DNA of 64,000 nt from Spisula solida (lineage: Eukaryota > Mollusca > Bivalvia > Venerida > Mactridae), in assembly GCA_947247005.1 (NCBI GenBank), contig OX365955.1:22239322-22303321 (forward strand), written 5' to 3'. The notes under the pieces were generated by a model. It made no database searches, had not been told where the DNA came from, and saw only the letters and a program-made list of their open reading frames with translations. The translations under genes were made by a program, and so were the position numbers. Positions 36,001 through 51,000 of this stretch are shown piece after piece. The number at the start of each line of letters is the position of its first letter. Positions within the stretch are counted from its first letter, which is position 1.

Positions 36001-39000
36001 AGCATTTTAGCTCACCTGTCACAAAGTGACAGAGTGAGCTTTTGTGATCACACTTCGTCCGTCGTCCGTCCGTCCGTCAACAATTGGGTTGTGTCCTCTC
36101 TAGAGGTCACAATTTTGGCCTAATCTTTATGAAACTTGGTCACAATGATCATCTCAACAAAATCTAGGTCAAGTTCGATATTGGGTCATCTGAGGTCAAA
36201 AACTAGCTCACTAGGTCAAATTATAGAAAAAACTTTGTTTTAAACCTTTCAACATGTAGTCTTCATGGTCACTAAACTCTCTGCTGTAACTCTCTACTCT
36301 CTATACATACAATAAACTTTCATCAACCAATGAAAATGTGTATCAGGGTTCACAGCAGTTTTGTAAAGGTCAAATATCAAAATATTCTAGTATTTTAACC
36401 AGGGTGTGAATTGTACTGGTTAAGTGGAAATCAAAGCGCTGTAGGGAGCGTAGACATTTTCCTGATGGTCGTGGGTTCAAACCCCACAGGAACCATAATT
36501 TTTATTTTTTTAAGTGTTTAGGTATTGTTTTGTCTTGTACATTTTCCTGATGGACGTGGGTTCAACCCCCACTGGAACCATAATTTTTTTTTTTTTTTTT
36601 TTTTAAATGTTTAGGTATTGTTTTGTCTTTATAACATGTATTTGTACATTTTCCTGATGGTCGTGGGTTCAACCCCCACTGGAACCATAATTTTTATTTT
36701 TATTTTTTTTAGTGTTTAGGTATTGTTTTGTCTTTATAGCATGTATTTGTACATTTTCCTGATGGTCGTGGGTTCAACCCCCACTGGAACCATAATTTTT
36801 ATTTTTTTAAGTGTTTAGGTATTGTTTTGTCTTTATAGCATGTATTTGTACAGTTATATGGAGGAAAAAAAGTCCAAAATATTTTGTTTAAAATAAAGGT
36901 CAAATCATAGAAAAACCTTGTGTAGTCAGTCACCAGAGGTTACAATTTCAACTTAATCTTTATGAAACTTTGTCACAATGATCCTGTCAACAAAATCTAG
37001 GCCAAGTTCGATTTTGGGTCATCTGGCGTCAAAAACAAGGTCACAATGTCAATTGACATTTTCCTGGGGGTCGTGGGTTCAAACCCCACTGGAACCATAA
37101 TTATTTTTTTAAGTGTTTAGGTATTGTTCTGTCTTTATAGCATGTATTTGTACAGTTATATGGAGGAAATATTTTGTTTAAATTATAGGTCAGATCATAG
37201 AAAAACCCTGTGTAGTCACCAGAGGTTACAATTTCGACTTAATCTTTATGAAATTTGGTCCTAATAATCATCTCAACACAATCTAGGTTAAGTTTGATAT
37301 TAATTAAGTCATCTGGGGTCAAACGCTAGGTCACATGGTCAAATCATACACAAACTTGCAATAGAGGCTGAATTTCCTTAAATTTTATTCAGAAAATGTG
37401 TAGGATCACCATAGGGGTGTGCATGCACTAGTACGACAGGTGAGCGACCTAGGGCCCTTTGGGCCCTCTTGTTAAGAGTTATTCTCCTTTTATGACTTTG
37501 AATCTGCCCTTGTTACTCTTAGAATTTTGACTCACAGATGAGCAAGGTTAATATCTAGTACGAGAAAGTCGAGCGTCCAGCACTCATACGCGGTGATCTT
37601 GTTCTGTTTTTACTAGTATCTGACTTGCTTTAGCAACACCCTCACAGTTTGCCTGTCATGGAATAATAAAATGCATATCTTCAAAATAAATTAATGTTCT
37701 ATCATTGTTCTCTGGTGCTCCCAGTAGATGCAACCATCATTATTTAAAGTTAAATCTTGCAGCTATTGGGTGTGTAGCTACATTACAATATCTGAGACCT
37801 TGTATATTTGAACTTGCTTACAGAAAAGGTACAAAGAAGAAAAAGACAAAACTTGAAGAGAGCCTAGACCTTGACCTAGATTTGATTGAACATCGTCTGC
37901 CAAAACCCAGTATGATTGAAAGACTGAATGGTGAGTTGATGAAATCACAATGGGTATTTTCTCCCTTATATCATTCAACTTTATATATACCATCTATTGC
38001 ACTGTTGTATGATTGTCTTTGATAATTATGTCTCCAATATATAGTGGAGGAGACATATTGATTTTGTGTTAGACTTCTGTTTGTTTGGATGGATGTCACA
38101 AAGTTTGTCTGCACTTATGTTCTCCTTAACCATTGGTCAAATTTCAATGATAGAATATAACCACCAAACACAAATAACATTTAATGTATATTCATTTGAT
38201 CACAATGTTTTTTTTTTTTTTTTTTTTTTTTTCAAATTTCAATGAAACTTCACAGGAATAATTGGTACCAAGCCTAGTTGTGCATATTGTCAAGAACATT
38301 AGTTTCAAACTTTGGGTGGTTCATAATTGCCCTTTGTAGAAGACATTTATGTTTCAGAAAGTCTTCCGAGTTTATGTTACTTTGATAAATATTAATCAAG
38401 TTATAGTCCAACTACAGTGAAGTATAGCTAAAGCATCATCTCTATATTAATAAGACCATCTCAAATTTTTTTTAAGTCAATTTCCAGAGTATTTTTATTA
38501 AATTCACCTCAATACGAATGCCAAGTAACCAACACAAGACCAGTTTACATCAATCAGAAGGGTAGCATGTGGTCTTACTATTGAGGGTTTAGAGCATCCA
38601 TTAAAATCAAGTATTTATTGACTACCTTCAAATCAAAATCATACTAGTAAGACAACCCAAAATTCCTGAACCAAATTCTGTAATCAGTAATTCACTTGAT
38701 ACATAACCATAAGTGTTAAATGGGGATAACAAGTGTAAGGAGATTATATATAATTATACACTGCCCACCAAAAATAAGTATACAATAATTCATATGTTAT
38801 TTGCCGACTTACTTGCCTGTAAAAATACTATTTTCAGAACAGTGAAGCAACAATATATTTGAAGAAAAGGAATATTGTTGTTTATTAAATGGAAAGGCCA
38901 CACATTAATTGGTACCCTAGGAGCAAATTCTCAAGTTTCATTATCTCTCTTGAATGGTAACTTTGTCACAAAAAGATGGAAAATTCAGCCTTTTAAAATG

Positions 39001-42000
39001 ATCACATGGTTATTTTAGTTCCGAACATCTTCATCTTTATTTATATCTCTATTTTGACTCAGTTAGTAACTGTAGTTTCAGAAACTAGTATAATTGTGAC
39101 CATCTGATAAACATATTTAATAATTTAACCAAGTTTAATTTTGCAACAATTATTTAGTGTACACTTATTTTTGGTGGGCACTGTATATTATGAGTGTTGT
39201 AAATGCATACATAGGACTTTTTTATGCATCTATGTAATCTCTTAGAACAAATATATGTTTAAATTGATTTAAAGAAAAGCTCATTGCTACCACAGGACTG
39301 GTGTTGATTGTGGCACTTGATTGGTCACTATGAACATTTTGTGACAATATTAATATAATATTTGACTTCTCATTAATTCAGTAAGTTAAGTTTAATGATA
39401 TTTTAATAGTACTGTTTTTATTTATCACTGCCAATTAAGACTTTGATGAGACTTCTTGATTTTCTTGTTATTGAGGTTTCACTGTTCAGTGCTGTAGATG
39501 TCTATAAATAAGATTTTTATATTATCAACTATTATTGCTAGCACATATGTGCCATGTATCATGTTTGATGTTTATCACATCTTTACAACACACAATACTA
39601 ACTCAATATTCATGTCAAAGGCTAGCTATAGGTGCTGATTTCATAAATTTATATCGCTGTCATATTATTATATGTTTACTGTATTCCCCCAAGCATTGCA
39701 CACAGCTGTGTATTAGTCGCATGAAAAAGTCAGATGCAAAAAATTATTCAAACAATACAAACAAAAATGGCACTTACCAATTTGCCCATTGGAGAATTCT
39801 AAATTAAAAGCTTTGTAAAGGTTGCATAAAGTCTTCAATTAAAATTCCGGGTTGATAAAAGTTTTGCAATACTTAGGAAGAATATGGTATATACTTCAAG
39901 TCTGTCAGAATGTCCTTATGTTAGCTGTTTGCATGTGTGGTGTCTGTAATCTATTTGATGATCTTTAAGGATGACCTTGAATCTTTGTCTTTGAGTTGGG
40001 AATATCCAAAATTCTCTTTTTTTTCTTTTTCTTTTTTTTTCAAAATATCCAAAATTCTCAGCTATTATCTTGCATTGGTGATTCAAAGCTTGAAAGCTAT
40101 GATCACAAATTTGCTCCCATATAAAATTTCAAGACTTGAAAAATAATATCGGTGCAATTTGTTTATAGTTAAGCTTAAGAACTGATATGGACAAATGTTA
40201 TTAATAATATGTAACTGTCCACTGGGCTTAAGGTCAATGTTAGAATCCTGTCAGAAATCTGGCATTAAAAAATGGGAGAAGCTAGGGAATTGAATGTTCT
40301 GAGAAAGTTGGTGTCCCATAAACCTTTTTTGCTGACCATTTAAGTATAGAAGACAATAAATTATGAAACACTTCACTTTTATAAAAGTGCATCATAGATC
40401 CATGGTCATGTAGTACGTCCTGTGTTACATGTCCTTTATGTTTTATACTCAGCAAAAAAAGAAAACTTCACATTGCAAAGTCCTGTATTAATTTCTCAAG
40501 TGTGATGATATATGTCATTTAAAAAAGCATTATGTTTCTTCTGTGGAACCATAATGGTGAACATTGTCTTATACAAGATATTCAACACTCTAATATTAGG
40601 GTACTGTAAAATCACATATTTTTGTGGGTATTGAATTTCGTTGATTTTGATAAAAATGCATTTTTCGTTTGGTCGTAAGTTCATGGATTACAAAACATGA
40701 AAGGGTTAACACATCTCTGAATTTGAGAGGTTGATTAATCATGGGGATAAGATTATGTGGTCGAGTTCAACAACGAAAAACACGAAATTTCAACTCCCTA
40801 AAAAAATAATAAGTTTACAGTATGTATGATATGTTAAAATAAGCTGACAGAAGCAGATTTATGTGATGTCAAGTTTTCACATTCGCTGAGTACCGTATGT
40901 GTGTTGCTAAGTTGTCTGTTCCTTATATGTTGCGTTCATTTTTCTGCTTATTTCCACCAAATTTCAGCAAAACCTACAGCCACTCCTCCTCCAGAAGTTC
41001 CCGGTATATGACATTTGTGAATTATCCCCCTTTGATTTTATTGCTGTCACATTTCCCACTCCTTGTGGTATTGGTGTATTGTGTTTTAATGATCCTAATC
41101 ACTTAGTCTAGTTTATTGTGAGACTCAGTCAATTTAATGTTTTCAGTTTATTCTTGGACTCATGCACTCACTTCGGTGTTTTCTGTTTTGAACCACAACA
41201 CAGTTATTTTAATAGGACAGTAAATGTATTTATATAATAGCATTTCACCACATGGATGATCAAAAAGCCTGTTACTGTGTGTGTTGTGCTTTTTTCATTC
41301 ACTTGTATTAAGTTAAGTATTTTTAGCTCACCTGTCAAAAAGTGACAGAGTGAGCTTTTGTGATCACTCTTCGTCCGTCAGTATGTCGTCCGTCAACAAT
41401 TTGCTTGTGTAGACATTAGAGGCCACAATTTTTGCCCAATCTTTATCAAACTTGGTCACAATGATTATCTTAACAAAGTCTAGGTCAAGTTTGATATTGG
41501 GTCATCTGGGGTCAAAAACTAGGTTACAAGGTCAAATCATAGAAAAACCTTGTGTAGTCACTAGAGGTCATAATTTTGTCAATGACCTAATCTTTATTAA
41601 ACTTGGTCACAATGATCATCTCAACAAAATCAAGGTCAAGTTTGATATTGGGTTGTCAAAAACTAGGTCACTAGGTCAAATCATAGAAAAACCTTGGGTA
41701 GACACTAGAGGTCACAATATTGGCATAATCTTTCTAAAACTTCAATGATTGTCTCAATAAAATCTAGGTCAAGTTTGATATTGGGTCATCAGGGGTCTAA
41801 AACCAGGTCACAAGGTCAAATCATAGAATACCTTGTGTAGTCATTAAAGGTCATAATTTTGACCTACTCTTTATGAAACTTGGTCACAATGATCATCTCA
41901 ACAAAATCTAGGTCAAGTTTGATATTGGGTTATCTGGGGTCAAAAACTAGGTCACAAGGTCAAATCATAGAAAACTTTGTGTAGACACTAGAGGTCACAA

Positions 42001-45000
42001 TATTGGCCTTATCTTACTGAAACTTGGTCAGAATGATCATCTCAACAAAATCTAGGTCAAGTTCGATATTGGGTCATCCGGCGTCAAAAACTATGTCACA
42101 AGGTCAAATCATAGAAAAACCTTGTGTAGTCACTAGAGGTCATAATTTTGACTTAATATTTATGAAACATGGTCACAATGATTGTCTCAACAAAATATAG
42201 GTCAAGTGCGATTATTGGGTCAAGAACTAGGTCACTAATTCAAATCACAGGGCTTGTATGCACTACAACAGGTGAGCGACCTAGGGCCCTTAGGGCCTTC
42301 TTGTTAATTTTTGGAGTCAATATTGATTTTTAATGGAAACTTAATAACCTGAATCTGTTAGGTTGTGGGTGTCAACATTTTTCTTGTGTGACTGAACATG
42401 TGTCACATGAATGTTCAAATGTATTTATGTGCATGTGAAATTGTGTATCCTGGGTTTTGAATTTGTTGCAAGCAGGTTTCATCTGAATTAACATTCTTGT
42501 TTTGAAATCCTTGATTTCACAGGTTTTGTTACGTTAATTTGTGAAAAAAAAAGACAAAAATCTGTGTACCTATTGAGGGATTTAGTATTTGAATGGGTTC
42601 ATATAATAAAAATATGCATTGTACATAATTAAATCTAGTCAATCTTTTTCTATAATTAGTTGATTTAGGCCACCAACCCATCTATGAACCTTGACATTTA
42701 TAACTATCTTAGATTCGTATTAACTTGAAAAGACTTGTCATAACAACCATTACAGAACATTTCATTGGCATTGCATGTATGTCTCTTCATATCATGCTTA
42801 TGTCAAATCTTAATTTACCACTACAGAATTCAGTTAAAGTTCAGGGCTCGACACTAACACTGGTCCGCTGGTCCGAGACCAGTGAAAATCCAGAAGGACC
42901 AGTGAAAATTCTGGAGGACCAGTAACTGTCCTATTAACAAATTGGACGCTTTTGTCCTGTCGGACCAGTGGCCAAAATAGTTAGTGTCTAGGCCTGAAGT
43001 TTAGTCAAACCAAATTAAACCATGAACTCAATACACCAATATTCAAGAGAGTATCTGGATATTTTTGCATCCTGGAAAACTCATTTCTTCCCTTTAACAC
43101 TTCTTGCTGTGGTGTCAGAAGTTCCACATTATTGTTGAGTTACTTCCCCTGGCTTATGTTGCTAACACACTGCTAATGTTTCACCTTGTAGTTACCTCCT
43201 TTTTTCTCAGATCCCCACTAGAGGTTGCACTTCCATTTTTAATTTATTTACTGACTATACTGAAACATTGACTTAGATACAGCTCTATGCTTGTCAGCTT
43301 ATCATTTTCAGTTGTCTCTTCTTACTTTTTGTCAGACCTCTCGAGGGTTGCTCTTTCATATTAATTTATTTAATTACTGACCATTGACTCAGGTACCGGT
43401 CTAATAATGCCTGTCAGTGAGCTTATTAATTTCAGTTCTATGCTTTAACCTTTTGCGATTTGTGTCTGCTACTATTCTAAACTCTGTTTGTAGATTATTG
43501 TGTTGATGCATAAACTATTGTATCCATATCCAGTAGATGTTTCTGTATCACAATTATGTCATACCGAGTGGTTAAGGCAGCCACTTTACATGCAAGATGT
43601 TGATGGTTCATACCCTGCTTTGGGTCTGATTTGATTAACCACTTGAGTCGCCATGCAGCTGGTTAAATAATGGTTACTGTGTGTCTAGTACTGTCTACCT
43701 ATCTGTTGCCTGACATTAACAGATTGAACACGTAAACTGAAAGTACTTATTAGTTACTTACAGTTGTTTTGTATGACAGAAAATGGCTGACCCTCTAAAT
43801 AGAGGTGGCACTAAAATGAAAATAAATACAATCATGTGCTTTTTACAATAGTTTTATAGCAAGACCAATTAATGTATCAGACATTTTGTCATTTAATACT
43901 TACATCTTGGAAACATGCCATGGAAGATTCTGCTAATGTTGCTAGGCAACTTCATCATTGTACATGATTAATAAAAATTAATACAAAACTGACCATTAAA
44001 TGTTTCATATGGTTCTCTGTTTTTCATGGTAAGTTTAAAATATAAAATATATTTGAATGAGATTGGTATAGTAAAATGGGTTCAAAATTTATTTTTCATT
44101 TTTTTACCAGAAGAGGTTATTACTACGCTTTTAATCATTTTCATTAATTCGTCATTCTTGAGCAAGGTCAGTACATATACATGGTATCCTAATATTATTC
44201 TGTTTTGATATTGCAGATATATAAGAGGTTATTTATTTTATAATAAGAATTGTCCCAAGACATTAGAATTATATTAAAGAATATAATAAATAATCAAACA
44301 GAATATTAAAACAAGGGTTAGAACTTCGAAATTTTTGTGAGTACCCACAAGAATTGAGCCAAAGAATAATCATTCATGGGCCAATTCTGTCATAAAATAC
44401 TAAATACTATGAAATAGCTGACATTGTTTTCAAATTATAAAATTATACCAAAATCCCATGGACAGGTTGAAGTCTGATTTATTGCAATTCTAAATTTTCC
44501 TTGAATGAGAATTATTTCATGAGTAAGTTGATAAAACCGGCAAATTTTTATTTTATTTATTTTTGTTTCAGAGTTGATGCTGTCACCAAAATCCACCTAT
44601 GACAGACTTATAGAAATGGTATGTTCATTATTGTTTTCTCTCAGAACCCTAACCCCTTAATGACAAATAAAACAATCACCTTCTTTAGAGTATTGATTTT
44701 ATACTCTACTTTTGCTGAGTTTCATTTTTTTTAAATTAACTTTGAGTCCTTTTCCCACTGAAGTTAAAAATTTAGTGAGTACCTGTAACTATGTAAAAAT
44801 CAAAGTACTGAAGTTACTTTTACTGGGGGGTGGAGTCACTATTCTTGGTAATATTGGGTTTCATATTTAATGGTAATGGATTTCAAAAAAGTGAATATTG
44901 TGACAAGGTCTCAGAGACCCGATAGCAGCTGACTCATTTAAATCACACCACAACGGACCCATTACAATAACCGAACTCATGAAGGCAATACACCTACCAC

Positions 45001-48000
45001 ATACTCATACCAATCCTGGTATACAGTATTGCAGGTCAGACTCGCGTAATAGATAGAATAAAAACATTTGTTAAAACGTTTCCGCGCTAATTATTTAGTA
45101 GTAAATCTAAATAATATAAGAAATTGGATAGGCTATGAATGGGTGCAAGAAAATTTAAAAAATCCAGCGTCTAAAAACTACAAAAAGTCTTAATTCCACA
45201 ATTCTTCAGCTGCATATCTAAATTATAAACCACCCGGATAGGGTACGATTAGCGAGAACGAATAAAATAGGGGTCGATACACAAATGCACGAATGGTCTC
45301 GAAAATTGTAAAAAAGCGCTCGGAAAAGAGTTGTGCTAACGACAGACGCAAACTTTTTGCTGATAATATGTGGTAGTTTAATGGATCGAAAGTTGATCAA
45401 TACTATTAACATGGGCGCAAGAAAATAAAAAAACTATAAACTGAAAACTACACAGAGTCCTAATTCCATAACTCTACCTGCATACGAACTGGATATGGTA
45501 CGAATAGCCCGAACGCATCCGATGCTGGCCAAACACAAATAACTGATATGGTCTCGACTTTCGACGGGATTTGGGAAAATGGTCGTTTTATAAAGGTAGA
45601 CCTAAAATATTCAGCTGAAGATCTCTTGTAAGTTAATTGAAGAAAGGTGGAACAATACTATCAATAAATACAAAATATTGTTAATAATGAAAAAAAGCAC
45701 ACGTTAGATTAGGAGTTTCTAGCTGAACTGTAATATGAATGTTAAAACCATGAATTATGTAAAGTTTGTCTGCTCAAGGGGTTACTTTTAACAGTGACAT
45801 TTTTATCGACCCTCAAAAATCATTAGTCATTTTACAGCGCGTAAGAATTTATTTGCACAAATACATTTATTCATCGAAAAAAACTTTCAAAATGTTCACA
45901 CAATACAAACAAATAAAAGATAATTCAATTGTTATAAACAAATTTTCTTGGTTGTGGAGAAATTACATAGTTAAAATCGTAGTGATTTCTGAGATGGTAT
46001 ATTATGTAATACGAAAACTGGGGGTTGCCCCCCAGTAATAAAGTATTTCCAGAATTTAATGAGTCCCAAGCCAATTTGATGAGTCAGGGACCCAGGACTT
46101 GCACCAATATTAAACACTGCTTTAGACTTAAATCAATGCCAATGTAAATACATAGAAGTTATTGTCATATTGCGTTTGTATTGTATATATACATTATAGA
46201 CATAATTGTTTTGTATGCTAGTACAATCTTCATATGTTCTGGTTCCCTTATTGTAGACACCACGGATAGAAGCGGGAACAGTCTCAAAATGGCAGTGCTT
46301 ACCTGATGAAATTCTTCTACATGTTTTTGCATACCTGGATCAAACGTCTCTCACAAAATGTGCTCAAGTTTGTCAGCAGTTTTACCGAGTAGCAATGGAT
46401 GAATGCTTATGTATGTTTTCTTATTTATTACTGAACATTAATTATGAGATAATTAAAAGTTTGATTATGTCTCCCACAGAGACATTATTATATTATCTGA
46501 CTGGATGGATATCAGTTTGTCTGTGCTTGTTTTTAGTTGGATTTCAATGAAACTTCACATGAATGCTTGGAACCTAAGCTTAATTGTGCATTTTGTCAGG
46601 AATGTAGATCATATGAGTTACGGCCCTTTATGAGAGACATACAGGTCTTGTGTCTAAACCCCTTCTTGTTTCTACTTAAGTATTATGAAAGTTCAGTCAT
46701 AATTATTTGTTACATTTCAAATTCTCTGAACTGGTTGATGACATTTTGAATTCAAGCCGTTTGTAAAAATTTCTGTTAATTTTTTTTATCTAATTTATCA
46801 TGCATGCCATTTTTCTCTTGTAGGGAAATATATTACGATTAAGAAGAGTGATATTGACGACAGCTGTTTGGAAGAGATCGCTAAACGACATCCTGTTAGT
46901 TTGGCCCTTATTCATTGCTATGGTGACCAAGTGACAGCAAAGGGGCTGAGAGATCTGTTCAAGGATTGTGCTAACACATTAAAAGTAATATTATAAAAAA
47001 ATATTTTTTTTACAAAATGTTATTGTTAATTAACCCTTTTATCTATACACTTTCAAAGCATTCACCTATACTATTCTGATATGGGAGATATTAGCTATAG
47101 ATTGTGTTCAGATATCATCTTTGTTGTTGGAAAGTATTTGATGATTAACATATACTGTATTCCTAGATACTTTCGCGGATACAATATTTCGCGTTTTTCA
47201 TACAGTCGGCATATTCGCGGCTACAAATTTTCACGGAATCATACCGCCCGCGAATTCCGCGAAACTTAAGTCGCTACGGCATAAAGGCATGTTTGACACA
47301 TAATGCAATTTCAATAGGACTGTTTGTCATCACAATCCGTGTATACACAAATCAAATTCAATTGAATGTGACCTAAGATGACATGATAACAATTACGATG
47401 ATCAATTAATCTCTTTATAACAAAGGATTTCATAGTGTTTTCATTAGGTGTTATCAACATAAACCGGTAAAAGTTACAATTATAAATTAACCACCAAACA
47501 TATGTTAAACAAATAAATGTGAAATGATTATTGTAAATACCTGTACAGGAATACATTGACTTTAATCATGACAAAAACAAACCTTAGTAGAAGTATAATC
47601 AACTGAATGTTAACACCCCACCCATGTACCCCAGTGCTTGTTTACATTGAGCACATTACACGCTACGTCATAACAGCGTTTGTGTTTACACAAGCTAAAA
47701 TATGCACCATTCTCAGAGGATTGAAATTGATGTTTATATTGAGAAATTAGCGCAATAAATTAATTGTTCTTAGATTTTATAAAGATGGATTTATTGACAG
47801 AAGATTCAATGTCATGTATGCGCAAGTACAATTATCCTTCGTCGAATGATTTTGCGATTTTAGCATGTTTAGTATGAAGAAGCTAGAAACTTTCGCGGAT
47901 TTGTTGGAGGTAACATATTCGCGGCTATTAAACTTCGCGAAATGATACCTCCCGCGAAAGTCGCTAACTTAAAATGCGCGAAACCATTTCTAGGAATACA

Positions 48001-51000
48001 GTACCTAGTATATGACAGGGACATGAATTGTCTTGTCTAAAGGAGGTAAAGGGTTGATAGAAACCTCAAAGAATGATAACAAAATGATACTGGCTGTTTA
48101 ATAGATTGTTGTATAATTCAGGTGACCCTCTAACACATATTTGTCTATGTTTTCTCCTTCCAACAAGAACTTAGTTGATAACTCTAAACATGTGAGGTTA
48201 TGTATTTAGTGATACTTGCTGTTAAAGACAATCACTTCAGGTGAATGCTAACATGTGTTAATTGAATTTCCATTTCCAACAGGAACTGAATGTTGCACGA
48301 TGTAGTCGTGGTGCTCTACATGGTGATAGCCTGATGCTACACGCTGCTGCACGATGTCATAACCTGACACATATTGATGCTAGCTGGTGTGCCCTAACAG
48401 ATAGTGGGTTGATGGCAATATCTAACTGCTCTCATAGGTAGAAAATCTAAATTAGATTTATTTTAAATCCATTCCATTTAATAATGTTATCAGTAATATC
48501 TCATTTAACAGACTTTTTTGACATAATTAAGTTAGTATTTGCATAGACCAGATTTAGATTGTCTTGTATTAGTAAAGTTCATGTAAAAACTGTGGAGCAA
48601 ATCATGGCATTGCCTATTTGAATAACGGCTGTATACATAGGTTGAAAATAATGTAATTGTTTTTGCTCATTGTTGTATAGAAATCGTAGTATGCTATTAA
48701 GTATATGACACTTTAGATTTAATTTAAACTGACATCCTTAATTTTATAATTTGTATGTACCTTCAGAATTGAAAGTTTGTGCATCAATGGCTGCAATGCT
48801 GTGTCCAATGATGGACTGGAAACGACTATCAAGAAACATGGAGCCAGCCTCCGGGTCTTAGAGATGTTTGGATGTTTTAATCTATCTCCTAGAGGACTTA
48901 GATCAGTCGCCAATAATTGTATCAACTTGACTTCGTTAAATCTTGGCCAGTGCTATAAAGTAAGATTTTATTTTTATGCCCCAGCATCTACTGTTGCAGA
49001 GGCTTATGGTGATTGTCCTGACCCCGATCTCCCGTAGCATCTCAAGTAGAAATCTCAACTCAAATTGAGAATTTGATAATTTCAAAGTCTGAATTTGAGA
49101 TAAATATGAAGCTTGAACTCTCAAAATTTTGCTGTAATAAACTCGGAATAATGTTTCTGTTTCAACTTCAATTTGTTATATCAATTTAGAGTACAATTTT
49201 GTATGGAAACTACCTCAAACAATAGGTGACAAAATTTGAGTTGAGATTGAGCTCAGATTGAGATGTTTCGGGATATTCGGGCCTTTTCGTTTTTTTGAAA
49301 ATGTTAACCAAAACTTACAAGTTGTTAAAATTCAAATATTTTTGAAGTCCATCAAGGCATTGCTTTAAAACTTGATTTAATTGTCAACCATCATAAACGC
49401 ATCACATTGGCAAAGCCATGTAACAGTTTTCAACATTTATACAGAATTATGGCCCCTGATTGACTTAGCTATTTATTATAAACCAGGCTTCCACTGGGAC
49501 ATAAGCGTTTGTTGAGTGCAGTCTTGATAAATACAACTTTCTTGTAAAGACCTCCCATGGAAACATCAAATTGAAGTGTTGTCATTGTTGACAGGTGTTT
49601 CTCTTAACGAGTTGAATAGCATAGTTTGTTGTTCTGTTTTGAACAATACATTTAAACCCTTAAGCTTAATGCTTAATTCCTTAGATAGATCAAAGCATGT
49701 TTTTTTAGAAACATAAAATGTTGTGTATTTTTTTTCAGCTAACAGATTCTTGTATATCACAATTATCTACAAGTTTGGGCCGAGTTGAAACATTGGACTT
49801 ACGAGGTTGTAAACAAATCAAGGACAACTGTATACGAAGAATTGTGAAGAACTGTCCGAGACTGAAACATCTCTCATTAGCAAACTGTCCCAGTATCACT
49901 GATGTGTCTATCTTAGAGATCTCCACTTACCTCACAGATATCAGGTACACAACTCATAAATGTTGTTTATATGATCAGTATGCTGTAAAATCATTAACTG
50001 TTGTTGGCTAGTCATTATGTCTTCAACATAGAAAGAAGGACACATACTGTAACATCATTAATTTTTGAGGGAGTTGAATTTTCGTTGATCTAATGACCAC
50101 AGTTTATAGAACCCCCAAATACATACTATGGTTTTACTCTTCCATATTTTGTAATCCACAAACTTACGACCCCACGAACATAGATTTTTATCAAAATCCA
50201 CGAAATTTAATACCCACGAAAATATGTGATTTTACATTAATTGTTATTGTCTTGATGTCAAAATATCTGTCCATGCTTGTTCTCCTTAACCATTTGTCGG
50301 ATTTCAGTGAAATATCATAAGAATATTTGGTACCAAGCCTAAACGAGCATGTTCTCAGGAATTTGGGGTTACATGATTGTCTTAGCTACAGCCTTTTGTG
50401 TCAAAATACTTACAGTTTTGATGTACGATTAGAAAAAAACTTAGATTTTCATCTTTTACAAAAGTGGAATTTGGTAATTGTGTTTGAAATTGATAAGAAC
50501 TGTATTTGTTTGTAATTACAGAGCCCAATATTATTTTTTTGTAAAAAGAAAGATTATTGTCACTATTTGATAATTATTGGTGTTGGTATTGGCATGTCTT
50601 TGTTAAGTTCTATGTTTTTGTCAACTTTTCTCCTAAACTATCAAATTGAAAGCTATTGTTTTGAAACTTTCAACATTAGTTTACCGTCAAACCCTGACTC
50701 TGAAAAGCAACACCCATATTCCTGTCCTGCATTTGGCTAGAGTTATGGCCCTTTTTAGACTTTATGGAAAACATCTGGGTTAAATTTTATGTTTAGGTCA
50801 ATATGTTTCTTCTTTACTATCAAAGCTATTGCATTTGTTGTGGTTGATATTTATATATTTTATCGTTATATAACTTGTATGTTACAGAAGTTTGGATTTA
50901 TGTGGATGTAAAAGTGTCACAGATGGAAGTATACGAGCGTTAGTAAATACTTGTTCTAATCTAAGACATATAGATATCAGCTCTACTGGTTGTACTCATA

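Noticed and set aside
36470..36840. Array of tRNA genes
   Set aside because: Only the T-arm is intact in the units; no acceptor or anticodon arm, so a minisatellite.
46018..46036. Rho-independent-type terminator (CTGGGGG hairpin)
   Set aside because: Eukaryotic intron, and the hairpin belongs to a putative repeat.
47311..47556. Frame nearly identical to one at 13576-13782
   Set aside because: Both are the interior of the two 0.85-kb TIR elements; similarity reflects the repeat, and the frame has no transposase motif.
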